DNA of 13,145 nt from CAYSBE01 sp044337585 (lineage in GTDB: Bacteria > Bacteroidota > Bacteroidia > UKL13-3), in assembly GCA_044337585.1 (NCBI GenBank), contig JBIINH010000054.1, positions 1-13,145 of the forward strand. The letters run 5' to 3'. Positions 1 to 5,756 of this stretch are shown here, piece by piece. The position numbers were made by a program, and so were the translations under genes. The first letter of the stretch is position 1; each line of letters opens with the position of its first letter. The notes under the pieces are model-generated. The model ran no database searches. It was not told the origin of the DNA and saw nothing but the letters and a program-made list of their open reading frames with translations.

Positions 1-1071
1 ATCTATCCAAGCATCTCCTTTAAGCAAAATCGCATCAGCTGGAATCAATTCATTATTCTTAATGATGATTCGGTCACCAATAGCAAGTTTTGAGACTGCC
101 GTGCTGTTTACTAAGCCATTCTTAATGACACCCACTGCAATGGGAAAATAGGATTTATAATCTCGTTCGAATGAAAGACCCTCATATGTTTTTTGCTGGA
201 ACCATTTGCCAATTAATAAGAAAAATACCAAGCCGGCATGCGTATCAAAATAACCTATACCAGTGTGTGATGCCACTTCGTAAGTACTCCTTACAAACAT
301 AACCAGTATGCCTAATGCCAAAGGCACATCGATACCTACATTTCCAGACATGATTTGCTTTTTTGCCTTAACAAAATAATCAGATGCACTGTAAAAAAAT
401 ACAGGAAGAGATAAGGTAAAATTAAGCCAACCAAACATACTTGAAAATGCTTTCTGGGTAGCGCTATCTAAACCAAAATATTCAGGAAAACTAATTAACA
501 TGATATTACCAAAACAAAAGCCGGCAACACCAATTTTATACAGTAAAGAATTATTATTTTCTTTTTTTACTTCATCTTCTAATTGATTCAAATGTATAGC
601 AGGTTCATATCCTAATCTGGCAAGTAGCAATACCACCTCGGACAATTGCATGTCATTTGAGTAGGTAATGTAAATTTCCTTTTTAGTAAAATGCACCCTG
701 GATTGTTTGATACGAGCATCAATTTTGTTGAGTTTCTCAATTAACCAAATGCACGAACTGCAATGAATTGAAGGAATAAAAAATGTAACCTTTGATATAT
801 GACCATCCGTAAAATCAATAAGTTTTTTTCTTACGTCATTATCATTTAAATAGTCAAACTTCCCAGGCAATACGGGAATAGTTTGTGTGAGTCCAGCATT
901 TTCATCAATAGTATAAAAATCACATAGATTATTTTTACTTAAAAGCTCGTATACATTGCCGCATCCTTGACAACAGAAATCGTGTTTATCAATACATATT
1001 GGTTGGCCGGTAAATCTATCTCCACAATGATAACAAATAGTATCTTGTAGAATTTGTTTGCTCTCTAACAT
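1..1071 (-). CDS. ccoI: CcoI/FixI-type heavy-metal (copper) P-type ATPase, N-terminal part, cut by window edge
   Basis: Reading the minus strand from the ATG at 1069-1071 gives 357 uninterrupted codons that run off the left end. Residues 1-60 form a Cys-rich domain (CYHC at 13-16, C26, CCQGC at 33-37), matching the metal-binding domain found before the HMA domain in Bacteroidota cation ATPases. An HMA-like domain follows at about 92-160 with HCSSC at 103-107. Hydrophobic segments lie at about 180-197, 212-232, 243-260 and 278-290. The actuator domain begins near 300, with ELIPADAILLKGDAWID at the cut, just before the expected TGE motif. The phosphorylation (DKTGT), CPC and ATP-binding motifs would lie outside the window. 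Family knowledge: CcoI exports Cu(I) across the inner membrane for cbb3 cytochrome oxidase assembly. The start is two bases after the stop of the Usp-like gene, so translation is probably coupled. The copper/cbb3 assignment rather than general CopA is inferred from the N-terminal domain and the nearby Fnr-type gene. Confidence 0.88.
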   Translation of the reverse strand, partial: MLESKQILQDTICYHCGDRFTGQPICIDKHDFCCQGCGNVYELLSKNNLCDFYTIDENAGLTQTIPVLPGKFDYLNDNDVRKKLIDFTDGHISKVTFFIPSIHCSSCIWLIEKLNKIDARIKQSRVHFTKKEIYITYSNDMQLSEVVLLLARLGYEPAIHLNQLEDEVKKENNNSLLYKIGVAGFCFGNIMLISFPEYFGLDSATQKAFSSMFGWLNFTLSLPVFFYSASDYFVKAKKQIMSGNVGIDVPLALGILVMFVRSTYEVASHTGIGYFDTHAGLVFFLLIGKWFQQKTYEGLSFERDYKSYFPIAVGVIKNGLVNSTAVSKLAIGDRIIIKNNELIPADAILLKGDAWID

Positions 1072-1073
1072 AC

Positions 1074-1889
1074 TTATTGGCTAATAAAAACATTGGCTAA
1101 AACGTCATCCCCAAGTGCCTTACTTTTATGAGAGAAATAGTTAACAAAATCAGTGTGATTTTTATGTGTAACTATAGAATGTTCTTTCCCTTTACTTAAA
1201 ATTTTCTTGTAAAAACTTGGGGTATCTTCAATATATAATCGTTGCACCATCACTTTATTGAATCTTGATCTTATATAATCATAGATTACTTTCTCGTGCT
1301 GCATTCCAGAAGGATTTACTATACTAATTAAATGAATCATTTGGTGCTCGATACTTTTATCAAATAAATAAATATATTGTTTAATTGCTTTTGTATTGTC
1401 ATCACTTCCTGTAAAAAGAAAATAACTCTCCTTCACTTCATTGATATTAAAATCGGTAGTGATATAAAATGGCAATCCTATACTTAACAAATGATTCATG
1501 GCCCACTCTCTTATCTTACAGCCAAAACAAGTCTGTCGAAACAATACCATATCAAATCCTTTCGCTGTATCTGATAGTACTTTTTCATCTGATATCATTA
1601 GGATTTTAAGCTCATTAACCTGCAACATCATTTTCGTTGCAAATAATATTGCGTTATCTATATTCAAGTTATCTGAAAATGCCTTATCAACAATTTCTAA
1701 ATAAGTGTATTGATTATTATTCAATTCGTTGGATGAATATACAATTTCACAATTTTCCAATAATGGACTTACATAAGCAAACGTAACGTCAAAATTGGAA
1801 TTCCACTTATGGCTATTCATGAGTAGCTCATGTTGAAATGATAAGGATTTTGGCGTACCGTCAAGTAATACCAATATTTTTTGTTTCAT
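1074..1889 (-). CDS. Divergent universal-stress-protein-like protein (two Usp lobes), coupled to ccoI
   Basis: This 271-residue protein has the length and layout of the double-domain UspA proteins of Bacteroidota. Lobe one opens with MKQKILVLLDGTPKSLSF (beta1, Asp, helix start). Lobe two opens near residue 155 with FLFTGSDDNTKAIKQ, the same pattern. The lobe ends lack the usual glycine-rich nucleotide loop (GxxGx9G[S/T]): the C-terminus reads SKALGDDVLANVFISQ. ATP binding is therefore doubtful. It has only three cysteines, C47 and a CxxC pair at C121/C124 (TCFGCK), which is unusual for a Usp fold. No signal peptide or membrane segment is visible, so it should be cytoplasmic. It ends two bases before the ccoI start, pointing to one transcript. 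Family knowledge: Usp genes are often controlled by Fnr-type regulators and low oxygen; a site of that kind lies upstream (1957-1970). The fold call rests on pattern recognition only. Confidence 0.6.
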   Translation of the reverse strand: MKQKILVLLDGTPKSLSFQHELLMNSHKWNSNFDVTFAYVSPLLENCEIVYSSNELNNNQYTYLEIVDKAFSDNLNIDNAILFATKMMLQVNELKILMISDEKVLSDTAKGFDMVLFRQTCFGCKIREWAMNHLLSIGLPFYITTDFNINEVKESYFLFTGSDDNTKAIKQYIYLFDKSIEHQMIHLISIVNPSGMQHEKVIYDYIRSRFNKVMVQRLYIEDTPSFYKKILSKGKEHSIVTHKNHTDFVNYFSHKSKALGDDVLANVFISQ

Positions 1890-1927
1890 GTAAAATTATT
1901 TGGTCAAAAATATTTATGCTCCAGTAC

Positions 1928-1935
1928 CTAAACTA
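1928..1935 (-). promoter_or_regulatory. Candidate -7 element for the usp-ccoI transcript
   Basis: On the minus strand this reads TAGTTTAG, one mismatch from the Bacteroidota -7 consensus TAnnTTTG. A start of transcription a few bases downstream (about 1922-1924) would give a leader of roughly 35 bases. No good -33 TTTG is seen, but an Fnr-like site sits at about -40, as at activator-dependent promoters. Confidence 0.4.
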
Positions 1936-1956
1936 TGACGCATCTCATGTATTTAT

Positions 1957-1970
1957 ATGATTAATGTCAG
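1957..1970. promoter_or_regulatory. Candidate Crp/Fnr-family operator upstream of usp-ccoI
   Basis: The sequence ATGATTAATGTCAG has the TGA-N6-TCA core of the Fnr consensus TTGAT-N4-ATCAA, with the outermost bases degenerate. It is centred at about 1963.5, some 40 bases upstream of the start predicted from the -7 candidate at 1928-1935, which is the class II activator position. The other divergent gene (the outer-membrane protein at 2097) starts about 127 bases away on the other side. The remainder of the intergenic region 1890-2096 is AT-rich with no gene. Confidence 0.45.
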
Positions 1971-2053
1971 TTAATCTTTTTGGAAACGATTGGTAATTAT
2001 AAATTATTCACATTATTAAGAAGTATTTAATTAGGGACTTTCATTTTAGTTCT

Positions 2054-2062
2054 TATAAATTG
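2054..2062 (+). promoter_or_regulatory. Weak candidate -7 element for the outer-membrane protein gene at 2097
   Basis: TATAAATTG resembles TAnnTTTG with one extra base and an imperfect TTTG. Transcription from about 2066 would give a leader of about 30 bases that starts at the inverted repeat at 2066-2086. No convincing -33 TTTG is present, so this call is tentative. Confidence 0.25.
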
Positions 2063-2065
2063 CAG

Positions 2066-2086
2066 TTGAATTTAAAATCAATTCAA
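2066..2086 (+). repeat. 7-bp inverted repeat in the leader of the gene at 2097
   Basis: TTGAATT at 2066-2072 is matched by its reverse complement AATTCAA at 2080-2086, with a 7-base spacer. It ends 10 bases before the ATG. If the -7 candidate just upstream is right, the hairpin would sit at the very 5' end of the mRNA, a position known in other bacteria to protect outer-membrane protein messages. The stem is AT-rich and would be weak. Confidence 0.3.
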
Positions 2087-2096
2087 TTTAAAAATT

Positions 2097-2807
2097 ATGA
2101 AAAAACTAATTTTATCTTTAGCAATGTTGGCAGCAGGTGCTGCTGCTTTTGCACAAAAACCGGCAGCAGGAAACATCACGACTGAGATCGGTTTGTCAAG
2201 TTTATTGGGTACACCTGCTAACCCAACAACGTTAAACATCCCTGTAGGAATGTTCCGTTTCCGTTACTTCTTAAATGAAGGAATGGCAGTAAGAGCAAAC
2301 CTTGGATTTGGAATGGGAACTAACACCCAAAACATTGACAATGCACCAACTACTCCATTAATTACAGGAGAAATCAAAACTAAAGGTACAAACTTTGGTA
2401 TTGCATTGGGTATTGAGAAGCACTTGGAAGGAACTGAAAAATTATCGCCATACATTGGTGCTGAATTTGGTTTCAGTTCACAATCTTCAACTACTGAAGC
2501 AACCAACTCTGCTAATGGAACTGCTATTACAGCAACTGGTGATTCTTACAAAAAATCTGGTGGTGGCATTACTTCTATTGCATTCAATGCAATGATTGGT
2601 GCTGACTATTACATTACTGAAAGAGTTTACTTCGGTGCTGAATTAGGATTGGGATTATTCCGTTCTTCTTCAACTGCTGATTCTGAAGTTACATCATCAG
2701 CTGGTGGTACTTCAACAACTGTAAAAGCTTTGGGTAGTTCATCTTCAGGTTTTGGTCTTTTACCTCAAACAATTGGTCAAATCCGTTTAGGTATTATCCT
2801 TTTCTAA
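2097..2807 (+). CDS. Exported outer-membrane beta-barrel protein (porin-family type)
   Basis: This 236-residue protein has a clear signal peptide (MKKLILSLAMLAAGAAAFA, likely cut before QK). Alternating amphipathic strands follow, such as VGMFRFRYFLNEGMAVRANLGFGMG, NFGIALGIEKHL, LSPYIGAEFGFSS, FNAMIGADYYITERVYFGAELGLGLF and IGQIRLGIILF. It ends in Phe, the usual outer-membrane barrel signature. Ser/Thr/Asn/Gly-rich stretches at about 138-160 and 196-222 look like surface loops. The size suggests an eight-stranded barrel of the OmpA/OprF-like or OMP_b-brl family. The gene is separated from its neighbours by an upstream AT-rich region and a strong downstream terminator, so it is a single transcript. 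Its codons look more even and biased than those of the neighbouring genes, hinting at strong expression (inference, not computed). The molecular role is unknown. Confidence 0.85.
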   Translation: MKKLILSLAMLAAGAAAFAQKPAAGNITTEIGLSSLLGTPANPTTLNIPVGMFRFRYFLNEGMAVRANLGFGMGTNTQNIDNAPTTPLITGEIKTKGTNFGIALGIEKHLEGTEKLSPYIGAEFGFSSQSSTTEATNSANGTAITATGDSYKKSGGGITSIAFNAMIGADYYITERVYFGAELGLGLFRSSSTADSEVTSSAGGTSTTVKALGSSSSGFGLLPQTIGQIRLGIILF

Positions 2808-2836
2808 TTTAAAGTAGAAAGTAACCTATATTAAAA

Positions 2837-2867
2837 GCCCGACAAAATTGTCGGGCTTTTTGTTTTT
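2837..2867 (+). terminator. Intrinsic terminator of the gene at 2097
   Basis: An 8-bp perfect stem GCCCGACA (2837-2844) / TGTCGGGC (2849-2856) with a 4-base loop is followed by TTTTTGTTTTT (2857-2867). It lies 30 bases past the stop codon. The A-run before the stem could make it work weakly on the other strand as well. Confidence 0.92.
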
Positions 2868-2907
2868 CATGCAGATTTCCTACATTGCGCTTCAAAGAAT
2901 AACAATT

Positions 2908-3501
2908 ATGTACAAAAGCATACTTACTAGCTTATTATTGATTAGCACTTTCTACTACACAAATGCACAAGTAAGCATTCAGGCAACTGCGCAATATGGA
3001 ATTCCTTTAACGGAATATTCAGGAGATATCAAAAGTGGGATAGGTGCCAATCTAAAAGTTGGTTTTTGGATAGATGACCACTTGAGACTAAATGTAGGTA
3101 GCGGATATTACATGGGTAAATTTGAATCAATAAAGATTGATGGGGTAAATCAACCCGTTACAGATGCTAATCTCAGTATCATACCAGTAACGGTTGGTGC
3201 TGAATTTTATTTTTTAGGAACTACTGCAGATAAAGAACCAAGTAAGATTAAGCCATTTTTTGCACTAGACTTAGGATATGCCCTAGTTATGCAATCAGCA
3301 TCTGTTGTAGCACAAGCAAAAAACAGGAATAGCATTATTTTTGGGCCTTCATTTGGCGTTGCATACGAATTATCAGAGAATTTAGATGTGCTGGCTTCAT
3401 TAAGAAATAATATCTTACTTTACGAATACAAAGATATTGTTAAATATATGGAAACCTATCAACTTTTAGGAATCAACTTAGGTGTAAACTACCGTTTTTA
3501 A
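2908..3501 (+). CDS. Exported outer-membrane beta-barrel protein, second and smaller
   Basis: From the ATG at 2908 the product has 197 residues. It begins with a signal peptide (MYKSILTSLLLISTFYYTNA, cut before QVS) and ends NYRF with a terminal Phe. Strand-like segments include VSIQATAQYGIPL, IGANLKVGFWIDDHLRLNVGSGYYMG, SIIPVTVGAEFYFLG, IKPFFALDLGYALVMQ and YQLLGINLGVNYRF. The frame is open further upstream to a TTG at 2848, but that codon lies inside the terminator hairpin and would bury the signal peptide behind 20 residues, so I place the start at 2908. It differs in sequence from the barrel encoded just upstream. It converges on the Crp/Fnr gene with only three bases between stop codons. 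Function unknown. Confidence 0.82.
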   Translation: MYKSILTSLLLISTFYYTNAQVSIQATAQYGIPLTEYSGDIKSGIGANLKVGFWIDDHLRLNVGSGYYMGKFESIKIDGVNQPVTDANLSIIPVTVGAEFYFLGTTADKEPSKIKPFFALDLGYALVMQSASVVAQAKNRNSIIFGPSFGVAYELSENLDVLASLRNNILLYEYKDIVKYMETYQLLGINLGVNYRF

Positions 3502-3518
3502 AACTTAGTTAACGGTAG
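3489..3518. terminator. 8-bp inverted repeat across the convergent gene ends (possible shared hairpin terminator)
   Basis: CTACCGTT (3489-3496) and its exact reverse complement AACGGTAG (3511-3518) flank a 14-base loop that contains both stop codons. The stem consists of the last sense codons of the two convergent genes. No strong T-run follows on either strand, so termination efficiency is uncertain. Confidence 0.4.
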
Positions 3519-4218
3519 CATGAGATATTTTTTGAAGCTTCTCTTTATCGAGTAGTTTTATTCGCTTCCCTTCCACTTCAATTAATTTATCCGATTTAAA
3601 TTCAGAAAGCAACCTAATTACAGTTTCTGTTGCTGTACCTACAATATTAGCTATGTCTTCACGAGGTAATGTAACATGAATAACTTCATCCGTTGCATTC
3701 TTTTCAGCATTAAATGTATCATGAAGAAATAGCAATGCTTCTGCTAACCTTTCTCTTACGCTTTTTTGAGCTAAGCTTTGTATTCTTTCTTCTGCTACTC
3801 CTAAATCATGGCTTAGTGCTTTCAACATATTGCGGCTAATGATTGGGTTTTGCTCTAATAATTCAATAAATATATCTTTGGGTATTAAGCAACATACTGC
3901 ATCTTCTAAGCAAATAGCAGTTGCTACCAAAGGCTCATCTGCGATTAGTGCTCTATAGCCTAAAAAATCTCCCGGTTTGGCAAAACGCAGAATTTGCTCT
4001 TTTCCCTCTTTATTAGTTCTAACCATTTTTACAACGCCAGAACTAAGGCAATGCAGGCCAATAGGCATACTGTCTTCATAAAAAATATGTTCCCCTTTCT
4101 TATAGTGGTTACATAATTTATTAGACATGATAAGTGTATATTGTTCAGGCGTGCAATATTGTAAAAATGATATAGATGATGCATCACATAAAGCACAATT
4201 CAATTCCAGTTTATGCAT
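3505..4218 (-). CDS. Crp/Fnr-family transcription regulator with cysteines that may sense oxygen
   Basis: The 237-residue protein has a cyclic-nucleotide-type effector domain (about 20-130, with KKGEHIFYEDS, GVVKMVRTNKEGKEQILRFAKPGDFLGYRAL), a dimer helix (about 128-165) and a winged helix-turn-helix (about 166-228). The recognition helix TATETVIRLLSEF keeps E198 and R202, matching Fnr E209 and R213, while the Fnr Ser between them is Ile201. Cysteines are at 8, 11, 22, 36, 57, 103, 109 and 110; C110 aligns with Fnr C122 (CLIP against CEIP). C8xxC11 resembles the N-terminal Fnr ligands, though the third ligand spacing (to C22) is longer than in E. coli Fnr. Direct sensing through an Fe-S cluster is thus possible but not certain. 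It lies 48 bases after the M61 gene in the same direction, with its own candidate promoter. Likely targets include the usp-ccoI unit (inference from site and context). Confidence 0.88.
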   Translation of the reverse strand: MHKLELNCALCDASSISFLQYCTPEQYTLIMSNKLCNHYKKGEHIFYEDSMPIGLHCLSSGVVKMVRTNKEGKEQILRFAKPGDFLGYRALIADEPLVATAICLEDAVCCLIPKDIFIELLEQNPIISRNMLKALSHDLGVAEERIQSLAQKSVRERLAEALLFLHDTFNAEKNATDEVIHVTLPREDIANIVGTATETVIRLLSEFKSDKLIEVEGKRIKLLDKEKLQKISHATVN

Positions 4219-4222
4219 TTTG

Positions 4223-4244
4223 AGTATATAGTCTATTGTATACT
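4223..4244. promoter_or_regulatory. 22-bp inverted repeat just upstream of the Crp/Fnr gene start
   Basis: AGTATA (4223-4228) and TATACT (4239-4244) form a perfect 6-bp inverted repeat with a 10-base spacer. It begins 5 bases upstream of the regulator's ATG, close to the start expected from the -7 candidate. It could be an operator for autoregulation; chance is also possible in such AT-rich sequence. Confidence 0.25.
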
Positions 4245-4245
4245 T

Positions 4246-4277
4246 CGAATATAAAATAATGCTTGATTAATTGTCAA
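4246..4277 (-). promoter_or_regulatory. Candidate promoter of the Crp/Fnr gene with an Fnr-like palindrome at its -33 region
   Basis: On the minus strand TATATTCG (4246-4253) is one mismatch from TAnnTTTG, and a TTG (4275-4277) lies 21 bases upstream, within the spacing seen in Bacteroidota promoters. The TTG is part of an imperfect palindrome, plus-strand TTGATTAATTGTCAA at 4263-4277, which resembles an Fnr box but has 7 rather than 6 bases between TGA and TCA. The palindrome overlaps the stop of the M61 gene. Confidence 0.3.
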
Positions 4278-5727
4278 TCCATTTTCTATTTAATTCAGAT
4301 TTTATATCTTTATTAATGATTATCAGGGTATTGAGTAATGTATTAGACACAAACTGAACTCCTAATTTGGATGTTATTTTTTCTACCCATCTATCAAAAT
4401 GTCCTTTGCCCAAAATTAATTCGTCAAAATAAGTGTTAAATGAGGTACCACTGAATAGCTCTAAAATATGTTTATAATCTTCGGCTGAGTATCCTTTTTG
4501 ATGCTTATAAAATTGGCGATACATTTCCTTCATCACATCATATAATCTAAATTTACCTTTTGTCTCTTCTATAAGTATCACATCTGCACACCAGGCAGCA
4601 ATAAGTCCTTCAATATAAATTGAAATTTTCCGGCCTTTTACCCCAGGCACATATCCATCAAGCCATGTGTCCCAAGATGATTCTGCAAGAGAATAATTAT
4701 GCCTTCCTTCATTATTAAAATGGCGCAGCATATCTCCTGATAAGCTATGTAAATATTGTTCTTCACTCCAAACGCCACTGTGCAACAAAAACAAATCGCC
4801 TAAATAGGTAGTAATGCCTTCATATACATATCCCAATGTTGAGTAATTCTCTTTTGTAAAATCATAAGGCCACATCTCTACTGGCCTAATACGCTTAATA
4901 TTCCACAAGTGAAAAAACTCATGAGAACTTATAGCCAATAGGTCGTTGTAATACTCTTCAGTAGTTTGGTTTTCAAATTGTCCCATTGCAATGACAGTTG
5001 AATTAAGATGCTCTACCCCATGCCTAAAAGGTTGCTCATGCATCAAATAAATAAAATGAAACTCTTTGGCAGGCATATCCCCCATTGTCTCTATTTGAAA
5101 TTTTACATAAGTTAATGTGTCATTCTTCAAGCGTTCAACATCAAAAGGATGTTTGCCCTGAAAACATAAATTGATGGTAAATGGCTCTGCATTAAATGTG
5201 CCCGAAATAGAATGCAGTTCAAGTGATGAGGAGGCAATGAGCGGAGAATCTGCCAAGTAATCAAATCCGGGTGCTGAAAGTGTATGATTAGATATCAGAG
5301 TGAGTTGTGATGCAATACGGTAATCGTTTGGCAAAGAAAAATGAAGCGTGTATTGTTCATCCATTCTACCCTCTACATACATCATGCAATTTACTGGGTT
5401 AATATATAGATATTCATTACATATAAAACTTCCACCGGCATCAGGTTGGTTAGCAAAATATTCGTATTCAATATTGATTTCATTTACTCCTTTGGTATAA
5501 ATTTCCCAGCGGTCTTTTGTTGTTTTCGTATAGCGTATATTTTTACCCTGATCATCAACAATCCTAAATTTTCGAATATTCTTTGCAAAGTTCTGTAACT
5601 CGTATCTACCGGGGCGCCAAGATGGCAATTGAAGGTATAAGGTATCCTGATGAATTTGTGTAATTGAAAAACGCAGTTGAATAAACCTGCTTTCAATATC
5701 ACTATAAGAAATAAAATAGGTAAGCAT
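4267..5727 (-). CDS. M61-family (glycyl aminopeptidase-type) metallopeptidase lacking the PDZ domain
   Basis: The 486-residue product carries the zinc motif HEFFH at 269-273, continued as LWNIKRIRP, which is the M61 hallmark. A second glutamate lies in YVYEGITTYLGDL (E303), the third zinc ligand of gluzincins. The N-terminal part (1-165, with LPSWRPGRYELQNFAKNI) matches the beta-rich M61 N-terminal domain. Family members are usually near 600 residues with a C-terminal PDZ domain. This one stops soon after FDRWVEKITSKLGVQF, where the PDZ should begin, and the 48 bases to the next gene cannot hold it. The N-terminus is not a convincing signal peptide, so it is probably cytoplasmic. It lies 29 bases after the DUF2400 gene in the same direction, so the two are probably co-transcribed. 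The substrate is unknown; removal of N-terminal Gly/Ala residues is the family activity. Confidence 0.88.
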   Translation of the reverse strand: MLTYFISYSDIESRFIQLRFSITQIHQDTLYLQLPSWRPGRYELQNFAKNIRKFRIVDDQGKNIRYTKTTKDRWEIYTKGVNEINIEYEYFANQPDAGGSFICNEYLYINPVNCMMYVEGRMDEQYTLHFSLPNDYRIASQLTLISNHTLSAPGFDYLADSPLIASSSLELHSISGTFNAEPFTINLCFQGKHPFDVERLKNDTLTYVKFQIETMGDMPAKEFHFIYLMHEQPFRHGVEHLNSTVIAMGQFENQTTEEYYNDLLAISSHEFFHLWNIKRIRPVEMWPYDFTKENYSTLGYVYEGITTYLGDLFLLHSGVWSEEQYLHSLSGDMLRHFNNEGRHNYSLAESSWDTWLDGYVPGVKGRKISIYIEGLIAAWCADVILIEETKGKFRLYDVMKEMYRQFYKHQKGYSAEDYKHILELFSGTSFNTYFDELILGKGHFDRWVEKITSKLGVQFVSNTLLNTLIIINKDIKSELNRKWIDN

Positions 5728-5756
5728 AAAGTAGTGTTTTTAGTATTTGCAATATG

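Noticed and set aside
1498..1704. Open frame of 68 codons on the plus strand inside the Usp-like gene
   Set aside because: It lies wholly antisense to a better-supported gene and has no recognisable domain or start context.
2848..2907. Upstream extension of the second outer-membrane protein to a TTG start
   Set aside because: The codon is inside the terminator hairpin and the extension would precede and spoil a clear signal peptide that begins at ATG 2908.
4267..4277. Possibility that the M61 gene is frameshifted and its PDZ domain lies in another frame
   Set aside because: Only 48 bases separate its stop from the Crp/Fnr start, and the next gene is intact, so no PDZ-sized remnant can be present.
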